NCBI GenBank assembly: GCA_029941885.1
Contig: JAPYTP010000044.1
Coordinates: 1-35,758, forward strand
Reading direction: 5' to 3'
Origin: Myxococcota bacterium
GTDB taxonomy: Bacteria > Myxococcota_A > UBA9160 > UBA4427
Length of the DNA stretch: 35,758 nucleotides
Made by a program: the position numbers and the translations under genes
Notes under the pieces: model-generated
What the model saw: the letters and a program-made list of their open reading frames with translations, nothing else
The model's database searches: none
What the model was told of the DNA's origin: nothing
Shown: positions 24,363 through 31,981 of the stretch, in pieces
Position numbering within the stretch: the stretch's first letter is position 1
How the letters are laid out: each line of letters opens with the position of its first letter

Positions 24363-25319
24363 ATGCCAGCCCCGCGTCCGCCGCAGCCTGAAACCCCCGA
24401 TCCGGATGCCTTCGAGATCCACCGTGCGGAAGTCACCGAGGGGATGAGCCTCGCGTATATCCATGAGGGAGTAGGGGGCTACCCTCTGCTGTTGGTACAC
24501 GGGTACCCCGAAACGAAGCGCGTCTGGTGGCGGAATATCAAGCCCCTGGCCGATGCGGGCTACGAAGTGATCGTCCCGGATCTGCGTGGGTACGGTGACT
24601 CGGATCTCTCCGCGAAGGACGAATACGACCTCGTCCTCTACTCGACGGACCTCTTCGCACTCATCCACGATGTACTCGGGCACGAGCGCTTCGGACTCGT
24701 CGGGGGCGACGTCGGAGGCGCGGTGCTCGTGGACATGGCGAATCGCTATTTCGATCATGTGGATCGGATGATCTTCTTCAACACCGTCGCACCCCTCGTG
24801 CCGGAGGAGGCCGCATGGTACGCCGAACGCGGACTCTCGATGAATCCGCTCGAGCACGGCCCGACCGGGGACTACCGGATTCGCCAGGGTCGCGATCATC
24901 AGGAGCTTCGCGCCGAACTCGATACGCCGAAGCGTTGTCGCCAGTGGGTGCGGGACTTCTACGAACATCGCCTGCTTGCTTCGGAATATTCCTTCGAGGA
25001 GGCCGACTTCGAATTCATGGTCGAGCCCTTCAGCGATATCGAGCGGCTCGCCGCGGGTTGGGCTCCCTATCAGCTCGAATACGGTCGACCCATGAGCGGG
25101 ATTCCAATGATGATGCAGAAGACCGAGACGCCCACATTGATTCTCTACGGACCGGACGATCAGGTCGTTCCGAAGGACTTCCCGAAGCGATGTGAGATCG
25201 CGTTCCCGAATCGAACCGGACCGCTCGTGGTTCCGGAATGCGGTCATTTTCTGCAGTGGGAACGAGCCGACGTGCTGAATCGTGTCGCCGAATTCTATTT
25301 CTCCGATCTTCGGAGCTAG
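24363..25319 (+). CDS. alpha/beta hydrolase with Asp nucleophile (epoxide hydrolase/haloacid dehalogenase-like)
   Basis: In this 318-residue alpha/beta-hydrolase-fold protein the oxyanion motif is H-G-Y-P (46-49). The nucleophile elbow is G-G-D116-V-G-G, aspartate rather than serine. The acid is probably in LILYGPDDQVVP and the base is His in PECGHFLQWE. An Asp nucleophile with HGYP is characteristic of epoxide hydrolases and haloalkane/fluoroacetate dehalogenases. The cap domain (about 140-250) contains two Tyr-bearing segments, but I cannot assign the ring-opening tyrosines or halide-binding residues. The ATG at 24363 has GGAGGG upstream. It is co-directional with the BKACE gene (106-base gap) and the Ser hydrolase behind it. 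Confidence 0.87.
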   Translation: MPAPRPPQPETPDPDAFEIHRAEVTEGMSLAYIHEGVGGYPLLLVHGYPETKRVWWRNIKPLADAGYEVIVPDLRGYGDSDLSAKDEYDLVLYSTDLFALIHDVLGHERFGLVGGDVGGAVLVDMANRYFDHVDRMIFFNTVAPLVPEEAAWYAERGLSMNPLEHGPTGDYRIRQGRDHQELRAELDTPKRCRQWVRDFYEHRLLASEYSFEEADFEFMVEPFSDIERLAAGWAPYQLEYGRPMSGIPMMMQKTETPTLILYGPDDQVVPKDFPKRCEIAFPNRTGPLVVPECGHFLQWERADVLNRVAEFYFSDLRS

Positions 25320-25418
25320 GCGTTTCGGAGTGGGTACGAAGAACGGCGCTCGTTCGGCTGGCGTTCGACCCGTCATCGCCCGGCGCGACGAACCGGGCAC
25401 CGCGGTTCAGGAGGCGTG

Positions 25419-26234
25419 ATGCCCAACGCAATTCTCGGCGGGATCAATTTCTATTTCGAGCAGACGGGAAAAGGATCGCGGCTGCTCTTCCTCAACGGAA
25501 CCGGGGGTGATCTTCGGCAAAAGCCCAGCCTGATCGACGGACCCCTCGCGGCGGAGTTCGAGATCCTGGCGCACGATCAGCGCGGCCTCGGCCAAACGGG
25601 CAAACCCGACCAGCCCTACACGATGGCGGACTACGCCAACGACGCCGCGGCGCTGCTCGATCACGTGGGGTGGGACCGTTGCCACGTACTCGGAGTTTCA
25701 TTCGGAGGAATGGTCGCGCAGGAACTCGCCATCAGATATCCGAAGAAGATCGATCGTCTGGTCCTCGCGTGTACGTCGAGCGGGGGCGCTGGAGGTGCCT
25801 CCTTTCCGCTGCACGAACTCGCGGAGCTCGGACCCGAGGAGTACATGACGCGGGTCCTGGCGATTGGGGATACGCGATGGGCGGATGCGGGGGCTGGTCG
25901 TGGAGACGATCGCTTCGAGAAGAGGGTCGATTTCATGAAGAATCGACAAGAGATCCCAGGCGCGAAAGAAGATCCTGACGCGGTCGCGATCGGCTCACGC
26001 CGCCAGCTCGGAGCCCGTACCCGGCACGACACCTGGGATCGGCTGGTGGAGATCGAGGCCGAGACCCTTCTCTGTGGCGGGCGCTACGACGGGATCGCCG
26101 AGCCCGCGAATATGGAGCGGCTCGCCGAGCGGATCCCGAACGCGCGAATCGAATTCTTCGAAGGGGGCCACGGTTTCCTGCTGGAAGACCGCGGCGCCTA
26201 TTCCCGGATCATCGAATTCCTGAAGGAATCCTGA
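25419..26234 (+). CDS. alpha/beta hydrolase with Ser nucleophile
   Basis: The 271-residue protein has FLNGTGGDLRQKPS (oxyanion loop with N-G-T-G), the nucleophile elbow G-V-S94-F-G-G, and acid/base in LLCGGRYDGIAEP and FFEGGHGFLLED. It belongs to the same large family as 3-oxoadipate enol-lactonase and meta-cleavage hydrolases. The exact substrate is open. Two adjacent start codons occur, GTG 25416 and ATG 25419; the CAGGAGG site at 25408-25414 fits the ATG better. It follows the Asp-nucleophile hydrolase by 99 bases, so the pair may act on successive intermediates. Confidence 0.87.
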   Translation: MPNAILGGINFYFEQTGKGSRLLFLNGTGGDLRQKPSLIDGPLAAEFEILAHDQRGLGQTGKPDQPYTMADYANDAAALLDHVGWDRCHVLGVSFGGMVAQELAIRYPKKIDRLVLACTSSGGAGGASFPLHELAELGPEEYMTRVLAIGDTRWADAGAGRGDDRFEKRVDFMKNRQEIPGAKEDPDAVAIGSRRQLGARTRHDTWDRLVEIEAETLLCGGRYDGIAEPANMERLAERIPNARIEFFEGGHGFLLEDRGAYSRIIEFLKES

Positions 26235-26276
26235 TCTCCCGGGAGGCGACTCCTCGCGAGTGGGAGGGGGTCTACC

Positions 26277-27119
26277 TCAGTCGTCCTGGGAGATCGTCGG
26301 GGCTGCATTCTCGCCTGCCGCGTAGGCCGTCTCTACGAGGCGATCGACGCCGAGCGCCGCGGCTGGACTCTCTCCGTCGACGTGTCCCGTGATGCCCTTG
26401 TAGAGGGCGTACCCGCAGAGTTCGAGCAGTCGGTCGGGGAAGGTCCGCGCGATTTCGCGCGGAATGCCGACGTACTGATTCTGCTGGGTGCGAATGAAGC
26501 CAGCGCAATACTGGACGTTGATGCCCAGGCGCCAGGAATCGCCGCTGCGGTTCTGGCCGGACCCGTGCCAGAGGGCGCCGTCGAAGACCAGGACGCTGCC
26601 GGCGGGCATGACGGCGGGGATCGACTCGTAGCTCTGGCTGTAGTCGGGGAGTTGGTCGCGCTTGTGAGATCCAGGGACGATTCGGGTCGCGCCGTTGTCT
26701 TCGGTGAAGTCCGTGAGGGCCCAGATCGTCGTGCAGACCAGTGGCGGGTGGGGGCGCTTCACGTTGATCACGAAATCGTCCGGATGAAGGGGTTGCGGGA
26801 CCTCTCCGGGACCGAGATCCATCGACGTCATGCCGGAGAGCAGGCAATCCGGTTCGAGGACCTTCTCGACCAGCGGAAGGACCGCCTCGTGGACGGGCAT
26901 CTTCTGGAAGGACGCTGATTTCGCAAGCAGGTTGTAGGTCCGCAGGGTCTTGAAGCCCTCGACCGTGTTGCCCTTGGGCGCGGTGTCCCGTTCGCGTTCG
27001 ACGCGGTGGATCTCGTCGCGGAACTCGGCGATGAGGTCGGGTTCGATCGCGTTTTCGAGGATCGTGTAGCCCTCTTCTTCGATCTGCTTGTGTCGGATCT
27101 CGAGTTCGGCTTTCTCCAC
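26277..27119 (-). CDS. phytanoyl-CoA dioxygenase (PhyH) family protein
   Basis: The 280-residue protein has the double-stranded beta-helix of Fe(II)/2-oxoglutarate oxygenases. The facial triad is His112-x-Asp114 in QPLHPDDFVI and His185 in FDGALWHGSGQN. The Arg of SWRLGINVQY, about thirteen residues later, suits 2-oxoglutarate binding. NGATRIVPGSHKRDQLP (about 142-158) is the usual PhyH segment. It likely hydroxylates a fatty acyl-CoA or similar lipid. I take GTG 27119 as the start because GGGAGAC precedes it and the N-terminal helix EKAELEIRHKQIEEEGYTILENAI begins there; the longer frame to 27458 runs inside the TetR gene. It lies 35 bases after the TetR gene. Confidence 0.88.
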   Translation of the reverse strand: MEKAELEIRHKQIEEEGYTILENAIEPDLIAEFRDEIHRVERERDTAPKGNTVEGFKTLRTYNLLAKSASFQKMPVHEAVLPLVEKVLEPDCLLSGMTSMDLGPGEVPQPLHPDDFVINVKRPHPPLVCTTIWALTDFTEDNGATRIVPGSHKRDQLPDYSQSYESIPAVMPAGSVLVFDGALWHGSGQNRSGDSWRLGINVQYCAGFIRTQQNQYVGIPREIARTFPDRLLELCGYALYKGITGHVDGESPAAALGVDRLVETAYAAGENAAPTISQDD

Positions 27120-27154
27120 GTCCGTCTCCCTTTCGTCGTGACGAGGAGCATAGG

Positions 27155-27736
27155 TCAGTGGCCGAGTCCCTCGATCAGCCGGCGCAGGCTCTCCTCGACC
27201 CTCGAGCGATCTGCGCTTTCGCCGGCTTCGAGCTGGAGCAGGGCCGCTTCTGCGAGAGCCGCATTCAGGAGCCGGGCGGTGGTCCCGATGTCCGGCACCG
27301 AGACTTCGTCGGCACGAACGGCCGCTCCCAGGCTCCTGATCATCAGGCCCAGGCTGGATCGTGACTCGAGTTCGCGAGCACGGGAGAAGCCGAGAACCCG
27401 AGGGCCTTCCTCCAGCAGGATGCGCGAGACCCCTGGATCGCGAACCGCCTCGAGCCAAGCGAAGGTGCCGGCGATCAGGCGGGCGAGGCCGCCGTCGATG
27501 TGGCCAGGACGGTCGATCGCTGCCTCGATCGCGTTCTGGGAGACCTGCTCGAAAATCGCTTCGAAGAGGTCCCGTTTGCTCGAAAAGTGGTGGTAGAGCG
27601 CACCTTTACTGACTCCGGCGGAGGCCAGCAGGGCACTCGTCGAGGTCGCCTCGTAGCCGTCCCGCGCGAAGAGTCGGAACCCCGCTTCGAGCAGTCGGGC
27701 GCGCATCGCGGCGCTGCGTTCGGCCTGGGTTGCCAT
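27155..27736 (-). CDS. TetR/AcrR-family transcriptional regulator
   Basis: The 193-residue repressor has the N-terminal TetR DNA-binding domain: RARLLEAGFRLFARDGYEATSTSALLASAGVSKGALYHHFSSKRDLFEAIFE at about 12-63, with the recognition helix GVSKGALYHHF. The C-terminal ligand domain is all-helical, acidic and unconserved. It precedes the PhyH gene on the same strand, and two 17-base operator-like sequences lie just upstream (27748-27788). Autoregulation and control of both the PhyH gene and the divergent NTF2-like gene is the likely arrangement. The ligand is unknown; an acyl-CoA is plausible from the context. Confidence 0.92.
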   Translation of the reverse strand: MATQAERSAAMRARLLEAGFRLFARDGYEATSTSALLASAGVSKGALYHHFSSKRDLFEAIFEQVSQNAIEAAIDRPGHIDGGLARLIAGTFAWLEAVRDPGVSRILLEEGPRVLGFSRARELESRSSLGLMIRSLGAAVRADEVSVPDIGTTARLLNAALAEAALLQLEAGESADRSRVEESLRRLIEGLGH

Positions 27737-27747
27737 CGCTAGACTTT

Positions 27748-27788
27748 ACAGACTATCGGTCGGTCAGATAAACAGACCACTGGTCTGT
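27748..27788. promoter_or_regulatory. twin TetR-type operator sites
   Basis: Site 1, 27772-27788, is a perfect palindrome with arms ACAGACCA and TGGTCTGT around a central C. Site 2, 27748-27764, has the same 17-base layout (ACAGACTA, T, CGGTCGGT) and agrees with site 1 at 13 of 17 positions. The centres are 24 bases apart. Both lie in the gap between the divergent TetR and NTF2-like genes, 12 bases upstream of the TetR start, as expected for binding of two repressor dimers. Confidence 0.75.
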
Positions 27789-27884
27789 ATTTAATCGAGC
27801 GTCCTCGACCGATTGCCGGCGCCCCGTGGCTGAATCCCATGCTCGCGAGCCGCGACCCATGGAAACGCCCGAGAGGAACTCGAG

Positions 27885-28256
27885 GTGTCCGATTCCCCGA
27901 ACGTCCCCGAGGTCCTGAACCACATGCTCGAAGTCTGGAACGAGCGCGATCCATCGAAGATCTGCGAGCGCGTGGACGCCGTCTTCAGCGCCGACGTCGT
28001 CTTCATCGACCCGGCAAATTCGATCGTCGGCTGCGATGCCTTCGAGAAGAGGGTCCAGTCTTTTCGCGCACGTCTGCCCGAGGTGATCTGCGGACGTTCG
28101 AGCGGCGTGGACAGGCATCACGGTCTCCACCGATACCATTGGGAGATCCATCAGGGCGATCAGCGACTGATCGAAGGCTTCGACGTGACCGAGGTGGACG
28201 AGGACGGAGGCGTCTTGCGCGTCGAGGGATTCTTCGGTCCGATTCCACAACGCTAG
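27885..28256 (+). CDS. SnoaL/NTF2-like protein (GTG start)
   Basis: The 123-residue protein has the NTF2-like pattern: a helical N-terminus (VPEVLNHMLEVWNERDPSKICERVDAVFSADVVFIDPANSIVG), where the D-x-x-F-x-D-P segment is typical. A central helix and strands follow (HHGLHRYHWEIHQGDQRLIEGFDVTEVDEDGGVLRVEGFFG). The ending E-G-F-F-G is common in small SnoaL-like proteins of unknown function. It starts with GTG at 27885 after GAGAGGA. It is divergent from the TetR gene across the twin operators and so is probably controlled by it. Confidence 0.8.
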   Translation: MSDSPNVPEVLNHMLEVWNERDPSKICERVDAVFSADVVFIDPANSIVGCDAFEKRVQSFRARLPEVICGRSSGVDRHHGLHRYHWEIHQGDQRLIEGFDVTEVDEDGGVLRVEGFFGPIPQR

Positions 28257-28350
28257 GTCCGTCTCTCTAGCGGGCGGGTGCCCCGGCGGTTCACGCCTCG
28301 CGCGCTTCTCTCCGGCGATCGTCTCGGAAGTGCAGGGCGGCGGGGCGCCG

Positions 28351-29469
28351 TTACGATTCGAGGGCCAGGATCGGTTCGACGTAGTCGTAGCCGAGTGCGA
28401 CGGCGACGGCGGGCTCCGTGACGAAGCCGCGGGCCACGTTGAGTCCGTTGCGGAGGCCCGAATTCGTCATGAGGGCGGCATGGGTGCCACGATTCGCAAG
28501 CAACTGGACGAAGGGGAGGGTTGCGTGGTTGAGCGCATAGGTCGAGGTCTTCGGAACCGCGCCCGGGATGTTGGCGACGCAATAGTGGACGACCTCGTCG
28601 ACGAGATAGGTGGGATTCACATGAGTCGTGGGGCGTGAGGTCTCGAAACAGCCCCCCTGGTCGATCGCGACATCGACGACGACCGCCCCTCGGCGCATTT
28701 CGGCGATGTGGCGCGCCGTGACGAGGTGTGGCGCTGCGGCTCCCCGGATGAGCACGGCTCCGATCACGAGATCCGCATCGAGCACGAAGTGCTCGACCGC
28801 ATCCGAGGTCGAGTAGACCGTGCGCAGAGCGGCTCCGAAGCGTGCGGCGAGCGCTTCGAGGACGCCCGTATCGCGATCGAGGACCGTGACGTCGGCACCG
28901 AGTCCGAGGGCCATCTGGATCGCGTTCTCTCCGACCACGCCCCCACCGATCACGGCGACCTGGGCGGCGGCGACGCCCGGGACGCCCCCGAGCAAGAGCC
29001 CGGCCCCCCCGTGAGTGGATTCGAGACTGGTGGCGCCGGCCTGGATCGACATGCGCCCGGCCACCTGGGACATCGGTCGGAGGAGTGGAAGTCCCCCGTC
29101 CGCGTCCGTCACCGTCTCGTAGGCGATGCAGGTCGCGCCACTCGCGACGAGATCCTTCGCCTGCTCGGCGTCCGGCGCGAGATGGAGGTACGTTAAGAGA
29201 GTGTGGTGCGGTCGCAGATATCTCCGTTCTGTCGCCTGCGGTTCCTTGACCTTCACGATCAGTTCGGCGGATTCGAAGACCTCGGCAGCGTCCGGAACCA
29301 CCCGCGCTCCAGCCACCGCGTAGTCGTCGTCGCTCGCGTCGACCCCGACGCCGGCGGAGGCTTCGACGAAGATCTCGTGTCCATCCCGTGAGAGTTCACG
29401 GACGCTGGCGGGGGTCAATCCGACGCGAAGTTCGGCATTCTTGATTTCTTTGGGGATACCGATCTGCAT
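28351..29469 (-). CDS. ald: alanine dehydrogenase
   Basis: The 372-residue protein matches alanine dehydrogenase over its whole length and interconverts L-alanine and pyruvate plus ammonia with NAD. It starts [20 protein letters not shown], with the substrate-binding Arg15. Lys75 (VKVKEPQ) and His96 (TYLHLAP) are the catalytic pair, and the Rossmann loop is [13 protein letters not shown] near 170. [20 protein letters not shown] holds the conserved Asp, and the C-terminus has [21 protein letters not shown] use ATG 29469, preceded by AAAGG, not the longer frame to 29517. It is convergent with the NTF2-like gene at 27885. Confidence 0.95.
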   Translation of the reverse strand: MQIGIPKEIKNAELRVGLTPASVRELSRDGHEIFVEASAGVGVDASDDDYAVAGARVVPDAAEVFESAELIVKVKEPQATERRYLRPHHTLLTYLHLAPDAEQAKDLVASGATCIAYETVTDADGGLPLLRPMSQVAGRMSIQAGATSLESTHGGAGLLLGGVPGVAAAQVAVIGGGVVGENAIQMALGLGADVTVLDRDTGVLEALAARFGAALRTVYSTSDAVEHFVLDADLVIGAVLIRGAAAPHLVTARHIAEMRRGAVVVDVAIDQGGCFETSRPTTHVNPTYLVDEVVHYCVANIPGAVPKTSTYALNHATLPFVQLLANRGTHAALMTNSGLRNGLNVARGFVTEPAVAVALGYDYVEPILALES

Positions 29470-29640
29470 GGCTCGGCCTTTCACGTTGTCCGCCGCCCCG
29501 ATGGTACAAGGCCGCACGGGTTCGGGGCAGTCGATGACGGTTCAATCATCGTCCCACCGAGGGCCGGGCTGTATCCGGGCCGGAAGCGTCGTCCCCAAAC
29601 CCAAGCAGCGGCGGTTGGCGAACTCGAAGAGAAGGCCGTC

Positions 29641-30399
29641 TCAGGGCAGAGGCGTCTCGGGAGCGTTCGAATCCGCGAACGTACGAGTCTCCGTAGCGAT
29701 CTTGCAGATCGCGAGGAAGTCGTTGACCAGATACTCCCAGGGTGACCGAAAGCGTGGCTGAGCCTCGGCCGCGTCATAGTCGGCGTAGGCCATGACCTCC
29801 TTGGGCGGTGGGAAGCTCTCTAGCCCGGCCCGCTCGAGGAGCAGCGCGCAGCGACCAGAGTGATGGAGATGACTGACGACGATGACTCTGCGATTCGAGG
29901 CGAATGTAATTCGGGGCAGATGATCGATGAAAAAGGAAGGCACCTGCGCGGTGTTCCAATCCCGCGCGGGCGAAACCAGCTCGGGCTCGAGGGTGCCGCT
30001 CGCGTCCAGGGCGAGTCCGACTTCGTGTTGCACCGCGATCCATGCCTCGGGAAAGAGTTCGTGGCAGCGTTCGGTCATCGCGGCCAGCGAGGCATTGTTC
30101 GGGCCCGGTTTTCGATCCTCGGGGAAGCGCGCGAAGGGAGAGTCGAAGCGATAGCCGAAGGAGAGCGCCAAGATTGCCGACGGTGCCGGATGCAGGACGG
30201 CGGGTTGGGTCGACTGCGCGATGGGCTCGAAGACCTCGCGCAATCGCCCGGGCGAGACCCACCAGCCCTTCGCGATCTCCACGCCCCGCTCGCCGCCGCG
30301 TCGGCCGATTTCGACACAGAGGCGCTCGACCAATGCCGGCGAGAAGGCTCGGGCTTCGTAGTGCTGCCGCACGCATCGGGCGAGATGGGGGTCCGTCAT
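29641..30399 (-). CDS. hypothetical protein, possibly YdcF/DUF218-like
   Basis: I do not recognise this 252-residue soluble protein with confidence. The N-terminal 60 residues are helical and charged. The middle reads ILALSFGYRFDSPFARFPEDRKPGPNNASLAAMTERCHELFP. The C-terminal part, FASNRRVIVVSHLHHSGRCALLLERAGLESFPPP, vaguely recalls the V-V-T/S-x-x-H-x-x-R-A motif of DUF218 (YdcF/SanA) proteins. ATG 30399 is my choice, with only a weak ribosome site. I prefer this frame to the overlapping 280-residue Arg-rich minus frame because its composition is that of a normal folded protein. Confidence 0.55.
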   Translation of the reverse strand: MTDPHLARCVRQHYEARAFSPALVERLCVEIGRRGGERGVEIAKGWWVSPGRLREVFEPIAQSTQPAVLHPAPSAILALSFGYRFDSPFARFPEDRKPGPNNASLAAMTERCHELFPEAWIAVQHEVGLALDASGTLEPELVSPARDWNTAQVPSFFIDHLPRITFASNRRVIVVSHLHHSGRCALLLERAGLESFPPPKEVMAYADYDAAEAQPRFRSPWEYLVNDFLAICKIATETRTFADSNAPETPLP

Positions 30400-30564
30400 C
30401 AACCGTAACCGTCCGTCGCCCCGACTGCGCGGAGTGCGCACACGAGTAGGCCGGACGAGCCCGACCTCCCGTGAGTGCCAAGCGCGGGGACGAGGTGACG
30501 CTCCCCGTCACGCCTTCGGTCCCCCCGCGTCCGCCCCGCGCGTCGGGGGTCCCGAAGTCGAAAT

Positions 30565-30594
30565 CGCGCCCGCGCCCGCGCCCGCGCCCGTGCC
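30565..30594. repeat. hexamer tandem repeat (CGCGCC)
   Basis: Five consecutive hexamers fill 30565-30594: four exact CGCGCC units and one CGTGCC. They lie in the 223-base gap between two minus-strand genes, just downstream of the NTF2-like gene at 30623. I see no supported gene in the gap; short ORFs across it are low-complexity Arg/Pro or Ala/Pro frames. Confidence 0.7.
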
Positions 30595-30622
30595 CGCGAC
30601 GAAGCGCGAACGGCACGGGTGA

Positions 30623-30997
30623 TCAGTCCGTCTGGTACAGGAACTCTTCCTGGACGATCTTGCCGTCGGAGACCGTGTAGAGGGCGATCTCGACCAACTT
30701 CTGTCGCACCCCGGTGGGCTTGAAGGTCACATCCATCTCGAAGTGCGCTCCGAACTGGTCCTCGCGATGGCCACAATAGGGGCCGGAGGCGCTCGAGGCA
30801 TGCACCTCATGGTTGTCGTACCACCAGCTGTTCTTGCCGCGGACGGCTTCGATGCCTTCCATGCGCGCCGAAAGTTCGTCGCTTCCCTGGGCTTCGATGC
30901 TCACGATCTTCTCGTCGTAGAGGGCGTCCACCGCTTCGAGGCCCTTTCCCTCCTGGCAGAGACTGACGAGCTGCTTTCCGATTTCTGCAATCGACAT
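30623..30997 (-). CDS. SnoaL/NTF2-like protein
   Basis: The 124-residue protein is NTF2-like: IAEIGKQLVSLCQEGKGLEAVDALYDEKIVSIEAQGS (helices and first strand), GIEAVRGKNSWWYDNHEVHAS (helix into strand), EMDVTFKPTGVRQKLVEIALYTVSDGKIVQEEFLY (three C-terminal strands). The D-G-K-I-V-x-E-x-F-x-Y ending is usual for SnoaL-like domains. An AAAGGGA site precedes the ATG. It is divergent from the WYL regulator, with a perfect palindrome between the two, so it is the best candidate target of that regulator. Function is not assignable. Confidence 0.82.
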   Translation of the reverse strand: MSIAEIGKQLVSLCQEGKGLEAVDALYDEKIVSIEAQGSDELSARMEGIEAVRGKNSWWYDNHEVHASSASGPYCGHREDQFGAHFEMDVTFKPTGVRQKLVEIALYTVSDGKIVQEEFLYQTD

Positions 30998-31125
30998 GGT
31001 CTTGATTCCCTTTCGCGTTTGAATCTCTCGGGGGATCCCCGACTGTATTCGTATCCGACCTGCGTTGGCTTTCGCTCCCCGCGCCGTTCTTCCATGAGGG
31101 CCCGGGAATCGAAGGCACTTTCAGC

Positions 31126-31156
31126 ATAGGTCTAAATAGGTCATAAAATGACCTAT
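31126..31156. promoter_or_regulatory. operator palindrome with upstream half-site (WYL regulator candidate)
   Basis: Arms ATAGGTCAT (31136-31144) and ATGACCTAT (31148-31156) are perfectly complementary around AAA. A further direct half-site ATAGGTC lies at 31126-31132, exactly ten bases (one helical turn) upstream of the first arm. The element is AT-rich against a GC-rich background, sits between the divergent NTF2-like and WYL-regulator genes, and touches the first possible ATG of the regulator. It is probably the binding site for that regulator. Confidence 0.75.
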
Positions 31157-31158
31157 AT

Positions 31159-31941
31159 ATGAGGCACACTCGAGGAATGTCCCGAAGCAGCCGAACCAAC
31201 GATCTCGACCGGGGGGATCGGCTCGATGCCCTCGTCGCTGCAATCCGTGCCCGTGAGGGCGTGTCGATGGGCGAGTTGGCGGAGGAACTCGGTGTGAGCG
31301 TGCGAACGGTGCGCCGCGATGTCGCGCTGCTACGAGCGAGAGGGATGGATATCGAAGGGGATCGGGGTCGGGGCGGGGGAATCCGCTTTGCTCGTTTTGC
31401 GCCGCTGCCGCCGCTCCAATTGGACGCGCAACAAGCGGTAGGGCTCTGGCTCTCCGTCCAGATCGCTCGCCGGGTGGCCGGCCTTCCCTTTTCCCGAGGA
31501 AATGCTGCCGCGATGAACAAGGTGCTCGCCGCCTTGCCGAACGAACGACGGGTTCAGCTTCGTCGTGTGTGCCGGCGAATCGTCGTTGGAGCCCACGCCT
31601 CCGAGGCGATGCGCGCGTCTTTCGGAGAGATGCCGCCGACCCTGCTGGACGCCTTCGAACGCTGCTTTCGCGAAGGCGTCTGCATGAGTTTCAGATATAC
31701 CGATCGATCGGAAGTCCCGACGCAGCGACGGGTCGAGCCGCACGGCATCTTCGTGCGCTCGCCCTTCTGGTACGTGCTCGCAGTCGATATCGACAAGGAT
31801 GCGAAACGTATGTTCCGAATGGATCGGATCGTGAATCCGAGGGCTTATTCCAGGAGCTTCGAGCCCTCTCTCGACGTCGTCGAAGAACTGATGGGCGATG
31901 TTCCCTATGCGACGCTGGGTTTCGATGATCCGATCCCGTAG
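31159..31941 (+). CDS. WYL-domain transcriptional regulator (YafY-like)
   Basis: The 260-residue protein has an N-terminal winged helix-turn-helix (HTH_11/DeoR-like): RLDALVAAIRAREGVSMGELAEELGVSVRTVRRDVALLRARGMDIEGDRGRGGGIRF, about 21-77. A C-terminal WYL domain follows (RRVEPHGIFVRSPFWYVLAVDIDKDAKRMFRMDRIVNPRAYSRSFEP, about 192-238), a ligand-sensing Sm-like fold. Two starts are possible: ATG 31159, directly after the palindrome, and ATG 31177. If transcription begins near the palindrome, the second is more likely; an AGGA lies immediately before it but very close. Autoregulation through the palindrome is probable. Confidence 0.9.
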   Translation: MRHTRGMSRSSRTNDLDRGDRLDALVAAIRAREGVSMGELAEELGVSVRTVRRDVALLRARGMDIEGDRGRGGGIRFARFAPLPPLQLDAQQAVGLWLSVQIARRVAGLPFSRGNAAAMNKVLAALPNERRVQLRRVCRRIVVGAHASEAMRASFGEMPPTLLDAFERCFREGVCMSFRYTDRSEVPTQRRVEPHGIFVRSPFWYVLAVDIDKDAKRMFRMDRIVNPRAYSRSFEPSLDVVEELMGDVPYATLGFDDPIP

Positions 31942-31981
31942 GCCGTCATTCGGTGCACCGACGCACTCGTTCGAGCGGGCG

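Noticed and set aside
29774-30616. 280-codon minus frame starting with an Arg/Gly-rich stretch
   Set aside because: The opening is the CGCGCC repeat read as RGRGRG, and the rest is Arg-rich. The overlapping frame ending at 29641 has normal protein composition.
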